Origin: an uncultured Muribaculaceae bacterium
Lineage (GTDB): Bacteria; Bacteroidota; Bacteroidia; Bacteroidales; Muribaculaceae
Direction: 5' to 3'
NCBI GenBank assembly: GCA_910587925.1
Contig: CAJUOC010000001.1
Location: 1-64,000, forward strand
DNA length: 64,000 nucleotides
Within the stretch, counting starts at the first letter, position 1, and the number at the start of each line of letters is the position of its first letter. The translations under genes were made by a program, and so were the position numbers. The notes below the pieces were generated by a model. It saw nothing but the letters and a program-made list of their open reading frames with translations. It had not been told where the DNA came from and ran no database searches. This document shows, piece after piece, positions 35,910 through 46,044 of this stretch.

Positions 35910-38900
35910 TTAGGTATTTGATGTTTCGTCGGTATTGTCGGGGGCGGCGGCCTGGGTCTTGCGGCGGCCGGCATACTCGGTGGCGGTCATGCCGTACTCC
36001 TTTTTAAATGCCTTGGCAAATGATGAGTGGCTGCTGAAGCCTGTGGCCGCGGCTATCTCCACCACTGTCATGTCGCCGTGCACGAGCATCTCGACAGCTT
36101 GCGACAGGCGGCGGTGGCGTATGTACTCGTTGGTCGACACGCCCAGTATGGCGTTGACTTTGCGGTAGAGGGTCGATGTGCTCATGCACATCTTGTCGGC
36201 GATGAGGGCCACGCCGAGCTCTTCGTTGGCAAGATTTCCGTCGATGATGTCTATGAGCTTGTCCATAAAGCGGCGGTCGAGTTTGGAGAGCGCGCGGCGG
36301 GCGTCTTCCGACTCGCTGTGCCGCTCCTCGGGCGAGTTGTCGGCCGGCGCCGTCGCCACGGGCGGCTCGGTGGCCATAAACCGTCCGGCTATCAGGCGGC
36401 GTATGCGCAGCAGCGAGTGTATGCGGCTGCGCAGCAGCTTGGCGCTGAAGGGCTTGGTGAGATACGAGTCGGCGCCGGCATCGTAGCCCGACTCGCGGTC
36501 GTCCAGGGTATCCTTGGCTGTGAGCAGTATCACCGGGATATGGCTGGTGAGTATATCTTCCTTGATGCTGCGGCACATGGCGATGCCGTCCATCTCGGGC
36601 ATCATGATGTCGCTGACGATGAGACCGGGATTTTCCTGCTGGGCCAGGCGCAGGCCCTCGAGGCCGTTGGCCGCTGTCACCACGTCAAACTCGTCGGAGA
36701 GTGCGCGGCTGATATACTCGCGTATGTCGGCATTGTCTTCCACCACCAGCAGACGCACCCGGCTGTCGCGGCTCTCGGGGCTGTCGGGCTCCTCGACTGG
36801 TTTTTCGGGGCTTGCGGGCGCATCCTCGGAGCCGTGTATGGCGCCGGGATATATGTTGTCGGAAAGCAGGGCGAGGGTAAATGTCGAGCCGCGGCCCTCG
36901 GTGGAGGCCACGCTGATGCGCCCCTCGTGGATGTCGGTGAGGCTCTTGACCAGCGCCAGACCGATACCGGTGCCGGAGGCCTGATGGGCCCCGTTCTCCT
37001 GGAAATAGCGCTCGAAGATATGGTCGAGATTGGCGCGCGATATGCCGTAGCCGGTATCGGCTACAGATATCAGGGTCTTGCTCCCGTCGCTGTCGTCGGT
37101 CTGATGGCAGCTCAGGGTGATGGTGCCGCGGGGGGTATACTTCACGGCATTGCTCAGCAGATTGTTGAGTATTGTGGTGATGATGCCGGAGTCGAAGTAG
37201 ATGGGGCGGCTGTCGGCATCGATGTCGAGTACAAAGTCGACGGCCTGATTGCGGTTGAGCTCCTTAAACCGCAGCCCTATCTCGCGCACAAGGTTGGCGA
37301 CGTTGCCGCGGCGCACGCTCAGACGCCGGTTTTGGGTCTCGGTCTTGCGGAACTCCAATATGCCGTTGATCTGATTGAGCAGTGTCGAGGCGCTGTCGCG
37401 GATGGTCTGCAGGCGGTATGAGTATCGCGAGGGCAGCGTCGGGTCGCTCACGAGGTCTTCGAGCGGACCCATGATGAGCGTGAGCGGGGTGCGCAGCTCA
37501 TGGGTGATATTGGTGTAGAAGCGCAGGCGCTCCTCATTGAGGCGCTGGCGGTTGAGGTGCATGTCGCGCTCGAGCTGAAGCTGCCGGCGCAGATTTACCC
37601 TGCGGCGGGCGATGAGCACTCCGGCGACGACAGCTCCCAGCGCCAGCAGCGCGTAAAGCGTCTTTGCCCACCAGGTGAGCCACAGCGGCGGCTCTATCTC
37701 AAACTCGCAGAGAGTGGCCGGCTCGCTCCACGGGCGCCTGTACACACGCTGGCGCACCTTGAGCCGGTAGCGGCCGGGAGGCAGGTCGCGGAATACCACT
37801 GTATTGCGGCCCTCGGTATCGACCCAGCTGTCGCTCAGCCCCTCGAGCATATAGGATATGTCGACAAGCTCGTTCATCGACGGGTCGAGCACATTGAATG
37901 ACACCGACACCGTATTGCGGTCGCTGCCCGAGATGTCGAGGTCGGTCACTCTCACGGGCTGCGGCGGCAGCTCGCGGCCCAGGGCGCCCGGGGCTATGGT
38001 AAATATGCCGTCGGTCGAGCAGAAGTATATGGTGCCGGTCGCGTCGGTGACCGACGCGCCCTCGATAAATGCCGCGGTGCGCACGTCGGCTACCTTGCTC
38101 TGAAACTCGATGGTGCTCCCCGTGGCATCGATGCAATACACGCCGCGGTTGGTGCTCAGCCACATGCTGCCGTCGGCGGCCTCCTCGATGCTCTTGACGT
38201 GGGTGATACCGGCCTTGGTCACGGCAGGTATCACGGTATAGACGGGGTCGGGCGCCTCGGGCTCGGCAAAGAGAGCCACACCGTTGCGGGTGGCTACCCA
38301 CAGGCGTCCGCGGCTGTCGCGGCGCAGAGCGTTGATGGCGTTGGATGGAAATCCGTTGTCGAGATTATAGGTATGTATGAGCCGGCCATCGGTGTCGAAG
38401 AGCGACAGACCGCCGCCAAAAGTACCCACCCAGAGCCGTCCGCTCCCGTCGTGCCATACATCCTGCACCACACGGTCGGGCAGCTGGCTGTTTACGTCGG
38501 CGATGGCGCGGCTCGCGGTACCGTCGCTCTCGTAGAGGCCGCGGTCGGTGCTCACGAGCATACGGCCATCGGGGGCGGCATGGAGCCAGCGTACATTAGG
38601 AGGCACTCCGGGCACAGGCTCAAACGCTCTTTGGCCATCGTATATGAGACAGCCCGACTCCAATGTGCCGACCCACAGCCGGCCGCGGGAGTCAAATGCC
38701 AACGCACGCACCTCCGACTCGTCGGCACCGCCGTGCCGCGGCAACATCACGGGCGTGCACCCGGCCGAGTCGCAGCGCACTATCTCTCCCTCGCCGCCAT
38801 ACCATATGGCATCGCCTGAGGGGGCGGCGGCGGCGCACCACACGGGATTGTACATCGGCAGGCGCGAGCGGGTGTTGAGATATCTCACGCGCGAGAATAT

Positions 38901-39941
38901 CGGGGCAAGCCACGTGGCCACATCGACTCCGGAGCGGTAGTCGCCAATCCACATGTTGCCGTTGGAGTCGGCAAAGAGCGAGCGCACCGTGCGACTCGAT
39001 GTGCCGCCGGTATCGTAGCCTACCGGGAGATGGTCAAATCGTGCGCCGCTGATGTCGGCGTATGCGTAGCTGTCGGTATTGAGCACCGATACCCCACCCT
39101 GCGAGGTGGCAAACCACAGCTCGCCACCGCTGTGACGGGCGATATCGTCGACCTGACCGGCGCCTATCGAGTGAGGGTCGGCCTCGTCGTGCACAAATGG
39201 CGTCACCCGCAGGGTCTGCGGATTGACCAGCGCGGCCCCGCCGTCGGTCCCCACCCACAGATTGTTGTCGGTATCGACCAATATACGCTTTACGTTGCCG
39301 CCGGGCAGGCCGTCGGCCTCGGTGATGGTCACATGCCTGCGGGTAAGGGTATCGACTATGCTGAGCCCCCCGCCGGTATGCCCCACATATATCTTGTCGC
39401 CGGGGCCATCGGCCACAGCCCATGCGCCGCGCGGGAGATTCCTGATATTCGACCGGTCGTATACTTTTGCCTCGCGGGTGCGCGGATTGTAGTACTGCAC
39501 ACCGTAGTGATAGTGGGCCAGCCACATGCCGCCGTCGCCGGCCGGTACTATCGCTGTCACGGCCGAGCTGCGCAGGGCCGGCTCGTCGAGGGGGGTGATG
39601 ACGCCGGTGCGCAGGTCGTATGTACACATGCCGTTGCGCTGTGTCGATATCCACAGTGTATCGGGATACGACGGAAGCACGGCCAGGCAGTTGAGCTCGT
39701 TGGCGCTCAGGCCTGAATTTTCCTTGTCAAATATCTTGAAACCGTGACCGTCGAAGCGGTTGAGGCCATCCTCGGTGGCGACCCATATGTATCCGGCGTT
39801 GTCCTGGGTGATGTCTACCACATGTCCGTTGGAAAGCCCGCGGGCCTTGTTGTAGGTCTTGACGTGGCGCTCCCCGGCAGTCTGTGCCGGGGCAACACAT
39901 GCGAGCAAAAGAAATGTGATGGCTAAGATTGCAGTTTTCAC
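35910..39941 (-). CDS. Hybrid two-component system sensor/regulator (HTCS)
   Basis: A 1,343-residue one-polypeptide two-component system. Signal peptide; about residues 25-690 two-propeller sensor made of Reg_prop repeats (for example NNLWVGTDGGAALVNP and GRLWVGTFGGGLSLFD); Y_Y_Y domain about 690-765; membrane helix near 773; HisKA with His in FYTNITHELRTPL (about 817); ATPase; receiver with Asp in IVSDIMMPEMDG (about 1,113); AraC DNA-binding domain (HSSFAKAFKKEYGMTATEY, about 1,305). HTCS sense oligosaccharides in the periplasm and switch on adjacent glycan genes, here the divergent GH operon. The start is GTG with a -7 box 7 nt upstream, so the mRNA may be leaderless. Confidence 0.95.
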   Translation of the reverse strand: MKTAILAITFLLLACVAPAQTAGERHVKTYNKARGLSNGHVVDITQDNAGYIWVATEDGLNRFDGHGFKIFDKENSGLSANELNCLAVLPSYPDTLWISTQRNGMCTYDLRTGVITPLDEPALRSSAVTAIVPAGDGGMWLAHYHYGVQYYNPRTREAKVYDRSNIRNLPRGAWAVADGPGDKIYVGHTGGGLSIVDTLTRRHVTITEADGLPGGNVKRILVDTDNNLWVGTDGGAALVNPQTLRVTPFVHDEADPHSIGAGQVDDIARHSGGELWFATSQGGVSVLNTDSYAYADISGARFDHLPVGYDTGGTSSRTVRSLFADSNGNMWIGDYRSGVDVATWLAPIFSRVRYLNTRSRLPMYNPVWCAAAAPSGDAIWYGGEGEIVRCDSAGCTPVMLPRHGGADESEVRALAFDSRGRLWVGTLESGCLIYDGQRAFEPVPGVPPNVRWLHAAPDGRMLVSTDRGLYESDGTASRAIADVNSQLPDRVVQDVWHDGSGRLWVGTFGGGLSLFDTDGRLIHTYNLDNGFPSNAINALRRDSRGRLWVATRNGVALFAEPEAPDPVYTVIPAVTKAGITHVKSIEEAADGSMWLSTNRGVYCIDATGSTIEFQSKVADVRTAAFIEGASVTDATGTIYFCSTDGIFTIAPGALGRELPPQPVRVTDLDISGSDRNTVSVSFNVLDPSMNELVDISYMLEGLSDSWVDTEGRNTVVFRDLPPGRYRLKVRQRVYRRPWSEPATLCEFEIEPPLWLTWWAKTLYALLALGAVVAGVLIARRRVNLRRQLQLERDMHLNRQRLNEERLRFYTNITHELRTPLTLIMGPLEDLVSDPTLPSRYSYRLQTIRDSASTLLNQINGILEFRKTETQNRRLSVRRGNVANLVREIGLRFKELNRNQAVDFVLDIDADSRPIYFDSGIITTILNNLLSNAVKYTPRGTITLSCHQTDDSDGSKTLISVADTGYGISRANLDHIFERYFQENGAHQASGTGIGLALVKSLTDIHEGRISVASTEGRGSTFTLALLSDNIYPGAIHGSEDAPASPEKPVEEPDSPESRDSRVRLLVVEDNADIREYISRALSDEFDVVTAANGLEGLRLAQQENPGLIVSDIMMPEMDGIAMCRSIKEDILTSHIPVILLTAKDTLDDRESGYDAGADSYLTKPFSAKLLRSRIHSLLRIRRLIAGRFMATEPPVATAPADNSPEERHSESEDARRALSKLDRRFMDKLIDIIDGNLANEELGVALIADKMCMSTSTLYRKVNAILGVSTNEYIRHRRLSQAVEMLVHGDMTVVEIAAATGFSSHSSFAKAFKKEYGMTATEYAGRRKTQAAAPDNTDETSNT

Positions 39942-39948
39942 GGTATGG

Positions 39949-39956
39949 CAAAGATA
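39949..39956 (-). promoter_or_regulatory. -7 box (TATCTTTG) abutting the HTCS start
   Basis: The minus strand reads TATCTTTG with the final G 7 nt before the GTG start. No TTTG is found at -33. Predicts a leader of about 4 nt. Confidence 0.5.
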
Positions 39957-39977
39957 ATGCTATCGGCGGGCGTCGGG

Positions 39978-40099
39978 TGTGTCACATTGTGCCGTAAATG
40001 TGTCCGGATAATTCAAACTGGCCTGCTGTTGATTGATTTCACCACAAAGTTGAGCAAAAAAGTCGGTTTATGTACCATAAAAATGTGTAAATTTGTGTC
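39978..40099 (+). promoter_or_regulatory. HTCS/GH intergenic region with TGTGTC repeats and a promoter
   Basis: TGTGTC occurs at 39978-39983, 39999-40004 and 40094-40099; the first two are 21 bp apart (two helical turns), the layout of a dimeric AraC-type binding site. A -7 box TAAATTTG at 40088-40095 serves the GH97 operon, and the third repeat overlaps it. Binding by the HTCS is an inference. Confidence 0.4.
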
Positions 40100-40147
40100 G
40101 ATTCAATTCATCATCGCGCCGATTGAGGCGCACACCTGTCTTTTACC

Positions 40148-42163
40148 ATGAAATCTCATCTGACTGCAAAGTCTGCAATCGCATTGGCCGCCCTGGCCAT
40201 GACTGCCGCGGCCGAGGCCGCCATACCCCCGGTGGCCGGTCCCGACGGCCGCCTCTCCGTGTCTGTATCGCTGCTGCCCGGCGGCCGCCCGGCATACAGC
40301 GTGACCTACGACGGCAAGACCATACTGGAGCCGTCGCCGCTCGGCCTCACCATGACCACCGCCGACCTCAGCTCGGGCCTCGCGCTCGCATCGGTCGACT
40401 CGGCCCGCATCGACAAGGAGTACAGCCAAGACCGCATCAAGCGCAGCCGGGTGCACTATGTCGCCAATGAGAGGACATACACCTTTGCCGACACGTCGGG
40501 GCGCCGGCTGGCAGTCACCTTCCGCGTCGCCGACAATGATTTCGCCTTCCGATACTCGATACCGTCGCACGACGGTATGCACGCCACCACCGTCACCCGC
40601 GAGCACTCGGGTTTTGACTTCCCGGCCGGCACCACCACCTTTCTCACTCCGCAGGCGGTGCCGATGACGGGCTGGCGCGGCTCCAAGCCGAGCTACGAGG
40701 AGGAGTATGCACTCGACGCCCCGCTCGGCACCCCCTCGCAGCACGGCCGTGGATATACTTTTCCGGGGCTCTTCCGCATCGGCTCCGACGGCTGGGCGCT
40801 GGTATCGGAGACGGGCGTCACCTCGCGCTACTGCGCCTCGCGCCTCAGCGAGGGCTCGGCCGACGGACTTTTCACAGTGGAGTATCCCATGCCAGAGGAA
40901 AACAATGGCATCGGCTCTGCCAATCCCTCGATATCGCTCCCCGGCTGCACGCCCTGGCGCACTGTCACTGTCGGCGCCGACCTTGCCCCGATAGTGCAGA
41001 CTACTGTGCCTTTTGACCTTGTCGACCCGCTCTACGAGGCGGGAGCCGATTATCGCCCGGGCAAGGGCACCTGGAGCTGGATACTCTGGCAAGACGCCAG
41101 CATCAATTACGATGACCAGCTGCGATACATCGACCTGGCCGCGGCGATGGGCTACCCGTATGTGCTCATCGACAATTACTGGGACCGCAACATCGGCCGC
41201 GACCGCATGGCCGACCTCGCCCGGTATGCCGCCGACCGCGGCGTGAGCCTGCTGCTGTGGTACAGCTCCAACGGCCTGTGGAACCATACCGACCAAAGCC
41301 CGCTCAATATCATGTGCTCGTCCATCGACCGCAAGCGCGAGATGAAGTGGCTCCGCGACTTGGGCGTCAAGGGCATCAAGGTCGACTTTTTCGGCGGCGA
41401 CAAGCAGCAGACCATGCAGCTCTACGAAGACATCCTCTCCGACGCCAACGACCACGGCCTCATGGTAATATTCCACGGCTGCACTCTGCCCCGCGGATGG
41501 GAGCGCATGTACCCCAACTATGTGGGCAGCGAGGCTGTGCTCGCGTCGGAAAACTTCATCTTTGACCAGCACTTCTGCGACGTGGCCGCAGCAAACGCCG
41601 CCCTGCATCCGTTTATCCGCAACGCGGTGGGCAGCATGGAGTTTGGCGGCACTGTCCTCAACAAGCGTATGCACCGCGAGCCCGACAAGGGCAACCTGCG
41701 CCGCACATCCGACGTCGCCGAGCTGGCCATGGCGGTGCTCTTCCAGAGCCCCGCGCAGAATTTCGCCCTCGCCCCGGGCAATCTCACCGACGCTCCGGCC
41801 CTGTGCCTCGACTTCATGCGTGAGGTACCGACCGCCTGGGACGAGACTCTGCTCATCGACGGCTACCCGGGCCGCTACGCCGTGGTCGCCCGCCGCAGCG
41901 GCGACCGCTGGTATGTGGGCGGCATCAACGCCACAGCCGGGCCTCTGCAGCTCGACTTGCGCCTGCCCATGCTCGCCGGCCGCAGCGCCGCCTTGTACCG
42001 CGACAAATATGCCAAGGGGGCCGAGCGCGACCTGCGCAAGACCGGCCGCCTCACCCTCGCCACCGACTTTGAGCCTGTACTCGAGTCGGTCAAGGTCGAC
42101 GCCGACGGCATCGTACCTGTAACAATCCTGCCCCAGGGAGGCATCGTGATCACATCGAAATGA
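40148..42163 (+). CDS. GH97 family glycosidase, retaining alpha-galactosidase type
   Basis: A 671-residue exported GH97 enzyme: signal peptide, N-terminal beta-sandwich (about 30-280), catalytic barrel (about 290-560: WSWILWQDASINYDDQLRYI, GYPYVLIDNYWD) and a C-terminal beta domain. The barrel has an Asp in GIKVDFFGGDKQ (about residue 412) at the nucleophile position of retaining GH97 enzymes such as B. theta BT1871, and a Glu in VGSEAVLASE (about 461) as candidate acid/base. Inverting SusB-like members lack this Asp. First gene of the operon; overlaps GH43 by 4 nt. Alpha-galactosidase or a related alpha-glycosidase is most likely. Confidence 0.88.
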   Translation: MKSHLTAKSAIALAALAMTAAAEAAIPPVAGPDGRLSVSVSLLPGGRPAYSVTYDGKTILEPSPLGLTMTTADLSSGLALASVDSARIDKEYSQDRIKRSRVHYVANERTYTFADTSGRRLAVTFRVADNDFAFRYSIPSHDGMHATTVTREHSGFDFPAGTTTFLTPQAVPMTGWRGSKPSYEEEYALDAPLGTPSQHGRGYTFPGLFRIGSDGWALVSETGVTSRYCASRLSEGSADGLFTVEYPMPEENNGIGSANPSISLPGCTPWRTVTVGADLAPIVQTTVPFDLVDPLYEAGADYRPGKGTWSWILWQDASINYDDQLRYIDLAAAMGYPYVLIDNYWDRNIGRDRMADLARYAADRGVSLLLWYSSNGLWNHTDQSPLNIMCSSIDRKREMKWLRDLGVKGIKVDFFGGDKQQTMQLYEDILSDANDHGLMVIFHGCTLPRGWERMYPNYVGSEAVLASENFIFDQHFCDVAAANAALHPFIRNAVGSMEFGGTVLNKRMHREPDKGNLRRTSDVAELAMAVLFQSPAQNFALAPGNLTDAPALCLDFMREVPTAWDETLLIDGYPGRYAVVARRSGDRWYVGGINATAGPLQLDLRLPMLAGRSAALYRDKYAKGAERDLRKTGRLTLATDFEPVLESVKVDADGIVPVTILPQGGIVITSK

Positions 42164-44061
42164 GCCGCAAATCTCTTCTTACCGCCGCTATCGCGGCCTC
42201 TGCCATAGCCGCTGCGGCGCAGGACGCGCCGGTGACCCTGCCCCACGACTTTGTCAACCGCGGCAATCCGCTCATCACCCACAAGCATACGGCCGACCCG
42301 GCCACCATGGTCGTGGGAGACACTCTGTGGCTATATACCGGCTCCGACGAGCCGGGCAACAAGCCCGGATACCATATGCCCAACTGGTGTGTATTCTCGA
42401 CCACCGACATGCAGCATTGGACGGAGCATCCCATACCGCTTTGGGTAAAGGAGTTTGAGGCGTGGGACCGCTCCCATACGGCCTATGCCGCCCAGTGTAT
42501 CGAGCGCGACGGCAAGTACTACTATTATATCAGCACCAACGGCTCGGGCATCGGCGTGGCCGTCGCCGACTCGCCGCGCGGACCGTTCCGCGACGCCATC
42601 GGCCGCCCGCTGCTCACACAAGCCGACTGCGCCGGAGCCTCTCACTCGTGGGTATGCATCGACCCGGCCGTGTTTATCGACGACGACGGTCAGGCATATC
42701 TCTTCTGGGGCAACAAATACTGCTACTACGCCCGCCTCAAGCCCAATATGATTGAGCTGGACGGCCCGGTACATAGTGTGGAGCTGCCCGACTTCACCGA
42801 GGCGCCGTGGGTACACCGCCGCGGCGACAAGTACTATCTGACCTACGCCGCCCGATGGCCAGAGAAAATCGCATACGCCATGAGCGACAGCATCGACGGC
42901 CCCTGGGAATATATGGGCATCATATCTGAGGTGGCGGGCAACAGCAATACCACCCACCCCGCCATCGTGCATTTCAAGGGCCGCGACTACTTCTTCTCCC
43001 ACATCGGCGGCCTGGGCGGAGGCAGCGGCAGCCGCTCGGTCATCGTCGAGCCGCTGGTATACAATGCCGACGGCTCCATCGCCCCCATCCACGCATCGGA
43101 GGCCGGAGTGAGTCTCGAGTACTCGGCCGCCGACAACCGCCACAATCCCATACTGCCGGGCTTCCACGCCGACCCCGAGATACTGTACTCCGAGAAGACC
43201 GGCCTGTACTATATCTACTCGACCACCGACGGCACTCCGGGCTGGGGCGGCCACTATTTCCACGTGCACTCTTCGCCCAACCTCGCCGACTGGACCGACC
43301 TCGGCATCGCCATCGACCTGAAAGGGCCGCAGGTGCCCTGGGCGTCGGGAAACGCCTGGGCGCCGGCCATCATCGAGCGGCGTGAGGGCGACTCATACAG
43401 ATATTATCTATACTTCAGCGGCCACTCGCCCGAGCTGGACCGCAAGGTGATAGGCGTGGCGGTCGCCGACGACCCCGCCGGACCTTTCTATGCAGCCGAC
43501 GGGCCTATGGTGACTGACTCACCCGCAGGACACGGCCAGCAGATCGACGTCGACGTATTCCGCGACCCCGTCTCGGGCAAGTATTATCTCTACTGGGGCA
43601 ACGGATACATGGCCGGCGCCGAGCTCTCCGACGACATGATGTCGATACGCCCCGAGACGGTCACCGTGATGACTCCCGAGGGCGGCACTCTGGCCGACTA
43701 TGCCTTCCGCGAGGCGCCGTATGTATTCTGGCGCGACGGACGATACTACTTCATGTGGTCGGTCGACGACACCGGCTCGCCCAACTATCACGTGGCATAC
43801 GGCACATCTGACTCTCCGCTCGGCCCCATACGCGTGGCCGACAGCCCGGTGGTACTGAGCCAAAACCCCGACCGCCGCATCTACGGCACGGCACACAATG
43901 CCGTGATACAGCTGCCCGGCACCGACGAGTGGCGCATCGTCTACCACCGCATCAATCCCGACCATCTCTCCGACGGCCCGGGCATACACCGCCAGGTGTG
44001 CATCGACCGCCTCGACTTTGCCCCCGACGGCTCCATAAGACCTGTAATACCCACAAAATAA
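42160..44061 (+). CDS. Tandem GH43 glycosidase with two catalytic domains
   Basis: A 633-residue exported protein with two five-bladed GH43 propellers in one chain. Domain 1 (about 22-320) shows all three acidic residues: ADPATMV (about 45), CIDPAVFIDDDGQ (about 167) and FTEAPWVHRRGDKYY (Glu about 213). Domain 2 (about 325-633) shows HADPEIL (337), IDVDVFRDPVSGKYYLYWGN (about 463) and REAPYVFWRDGRYY (Glu about 517). Both look active. GH43 enzymes cut alpha-arabinofuranosides, beta-xylosides or beta-1,3-galactan; the GH51 and GH35 neighbours favour arabinose or galactan. Signal peptide present; 4 nt overlap with GH97. Confidence 0.88.
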   Translation: MSRKSLLTAAIAASAIAAAAQDAPVTLPHDFVNRGNPLITHKHTADPATMVVGDTLWLYTGSDEPGNKPGYHMPNWCVFSTTDMQHWTEHPIPLWVKEFEAWDRSHTAYAAQCIERDGKYYYYISTNGSGIGVAVADSPRGPFRDAIGRPLLTQADCAGASHSWVCIDPAVFIDDDGQAYLFWGNKYCYYARLKPNMIELDGPVHSVELPDFTEAPWVHRRGDKYYLTYAARWPEKIAYAMSDSIDGPWEYMGIISEVAGNSNTTHPAIVHFKGRDYFFSHIGGLGGGSGSRSVIVEPLVYNADGSIAPIHASEAGVSLEYSAADNRHNPILPGFHADPEILYSEKTGLYYIYSTTDGTPGWGGHYFHVHSSPNLADWTDLGIAIDLKGPQVPWASGNAWAPAIIERREGDSYRYYLYFSGHSPELDRKVIGVAVADDPAGPFYAADGPMVTDSPAGHGQQIDVDVFRDPVSGKYYLYWGNGYMAGAELSDDMMSIRPETVTVMTPEGGTLADYAFREAPYVFWRDGRYYFMWSVDDTGSPNYHVAYGTSDSPLGPIRVADSPVVLSQNPDRRIYGTAHNAVIQLPGTDEWRIVYHRINPDHLSDGPGIHRQVCIDRLDFAPDGSIRPVIPTK

Positions 44062-44073
44062 CCTACAATCACC

Positions 44074-46044
44074 ATGAACACTGCCCTGAAGACAGCATTG
44101 CTCATCGCTTGCGCGGCCTCTGCCTCGCAAGCGTCTGCCCTGCAGCTCGACCTGGATACGCGCCACCCCGGCGCGGAGATTCCATCGACCATGTACGGCA
44201 TCTTTTTTGAAGACATCAACTATGGCGCCGACGGCGGCCTCTATGCCGAGAAGGTAAAAAACCGCTCGTTTGAGTTCCCGGCGGGGCTCACGGGCTGGAG
44301 CGTGGCCGGCGATGTGGTGCTCCACGATACCGGCGGCCCCTTTGAGCGCAATCCCCGCTACGTGACTCTGCAGCCGGCCGTGCATCCCGAGCTGCACACG
44401 ATGCTCGAGAACGAAGGCTTCTTCGGCATCGCCTTCGAGGCCGGCAAGGAATACCGCTTCAGCCTCTGGGCGCGCACCGACGCCCCCGGCGCCAAGCTCA
44501 AGGCCGAGCTGGTAGACCCTGCCGCCAACGGCGAGACCCAGATTATGGCCGCCGGCGACATCACGGTCGACTCGCGCGACTGGAAGCGCTATGAAATCAT
44601 GCTGCGCCCCGACGCCACTGTCGACAAGGGGCGCCTGCGAGTGTTTCTCTGCAAGCCTGAGGCCGCTGTCGATGTGGAGCATATATCGCTCATGCCGGCC
44701 GACACCTGGAAGGGCCGCCCCGACGGTATGCGGGCCGACCTGGCACAGCGCCTGGCCGACCTCCGGCCGGGTGTATTCCGCTTCCCGGGCGGATGTATCG
44801 TCGAGGGACGCACGCTTGACACCCGATACAACTGGAAAAACACGGTGGGCCCGGTCGAAAACCGTCCGCTCAACGAAAACCGCTGGCAATCGACCTTCCA
44901 CCACCGCTTCTTCCCCGACTACTATCAGACCTACGGCCTGGGATTCTACGAGTTTTTTGAGCTGAGCGAGGACATCGGAGCCGAGCCGCTGCCCATCATC
45001 AACGTGGGCCTCTCCTGCCAGTATCAGAATCATGCCGACTCGTGCCACATACCCGTCGACAGCCTCGGCGATTATATACAGGACGCGCTCGACCTCATCG
45101 AGTTTGCCAACGGCCCCGCCACCTCGACCTGGGGCGCCGTACGCGCCTCGATGGGCCACCCCGAGCCTTTCGGTCTGAAATTTCTGGGCGTGGGCAATGA
45201 GCAGTGGGGCCCCGAGTATGTATCGCGCCTGGAGCCTTTTGTAAAGGCCATACGCGCCGCCTACCCCGACATCAAGATTGTGGGTTCGTCGGGCCCCGAC
45301 TCGGAGGGCGATAAATTTGACTACCTCTGGCCGGAGATGCGCCGCATAGGCGTCGACCTGGTCGACGAGCACTTCTACCGCCCCGAGGAGTGGTTTCTCA
45401 GCCAGGGCGCGCGCTACGATGATTATCCCCGCCGCGGCCCCAAGGTATTTGCCGGCGAGTATGCGTGCCACGGACGCGGATACAAGCGCAACCACTTCAA
45501 TGCCGCTCTGCTCGAGGCTGCCTTCATGACCGGCCTGGAGCGCAACGCCGACGTGGTCGACATGGCCACATATGCCCCGCTATTTGCCCACGTCGAGGGC
45601 TGGCAGTGGCGCCCCGACCTGATATGGTTTGACAACCTGCGCTCGGTACCCACGTCGAGCTACTATGTACAGCAGCTCTACGGCCTCAACCGCGGCACCC
45701 GCGTGCTGCGTCTCACCTCAGCCGGCAAGCCCGTGACCGGCACCGACGGCCTCTTTGCCTCGGCCGTGCTCGACGAGCCTTCGGGCGACTATATCGTGAA
45801 GGCTGTCAACACCACCGGCTCCCCCGCGCCGCTCGACATCGCCCTCAAGGGTCTGCGCAAGGGCAAGACTCCGGCCGAGGTAGTCATCACCACCCTCCAC
45901 GCCGGCGCCCGTGACGAAAACTCGCTCGACCGCCCCGACGTGGTAAAGCCCGTCACCACCACCGCCACCGTAGCTTCGGCCGACTGGCACACCGAGCTGC
46001 CCGCAAATACTTTTGCCATCTACCGCTTCACTTCTGCAAAATGA
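44074..46044 (+). CDS. GH51 alpha-L-arabinofuranosidase
   Basis: A 656-residue exported GH51 enzyme that removes arabinofuranose side chains. Signal peptide (LKTALLIACAASASQASA), an inserted carbohydrate-binding type region (about 75-215), then the barrel: IFFEDINYGADGGLYAE at the start, acid/base Glu in FLGVGNEQWGPEY (about 374), nucleophile Glu in FAGEYACHGRGY (about 461), and the C-terminal all-beta domain. Larger than the intracellular 500-residue type because of the N-terminal insertion. 12 nt after GH43 and 4 nt overlap with GH35, within the same operon. Confidence 0.93.
   Translation: MNTALKTALLIACAASASQASALQLDLDTRHPGAEIPSTMYGIFFEDINYGADGGLYAEKVKNRSFEFPAGLTGWSVAGDVVLHDTGGPFERNPRYVTLQPAVHPELHTMLENEGFFGIAFEAGKEYRFSLWARTDAPGAKLKAELVDPAANGETQIMAAGDITVDSRDWKRYEIMLRPDATVDKGRLRVFLCKPEAAVDVEHISLMPADTWKGRPDGMRADLAQRLADLRPGVFRFPGGCIVEGRTLDTRYNWKNTVGPVENRPLNENRWQSTFHHRFFPDYYQTYGLGFYEFFELSEDIGAEPLPIINVGLSCQYQNHADSCHIPVDSLGDYIQDALDLIEFANGPATSTWGAVRASMGHPEPFGLKFLGVGNEQWGPEYVSRLEPFVKAIRAAYPDIKIVGSSGPDSEGDKFDYLWPEMRRIGVDLVDEHFYRPEEWFLSQGARYDDYPRRGPKVFAGEYACHGRGYKRNHFNAALLEAAFMTGLERNADVVDMATYAPLFAHVEGWQWRPDLIWFDNLRSVPTSSYYVQQLYGLNRGTRVLRLTSAGKPVTGTDGLFASAVLDEPSGDYIVKAVNTTGSPAPLDIALKGLRKGKTPAEVVITTLHAGARDENSLDRPDVVKPVTTTATVASADWHTELPANTFAIYRFTSAK

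Noticed and set aside
33571..35913. A plus-strand frame of 780 codons opposite the GH105-GH154 gene
   Set aside because: Same reason: third-position GC bias keeps the opposite frame open, while the minus-strand product has two recognisable domains.
43519..45495. Minus-strand frame of 658 codons opposite GH43 and GH51
   Set aside because: Spans two real genes on the other strand; antisense artefact.
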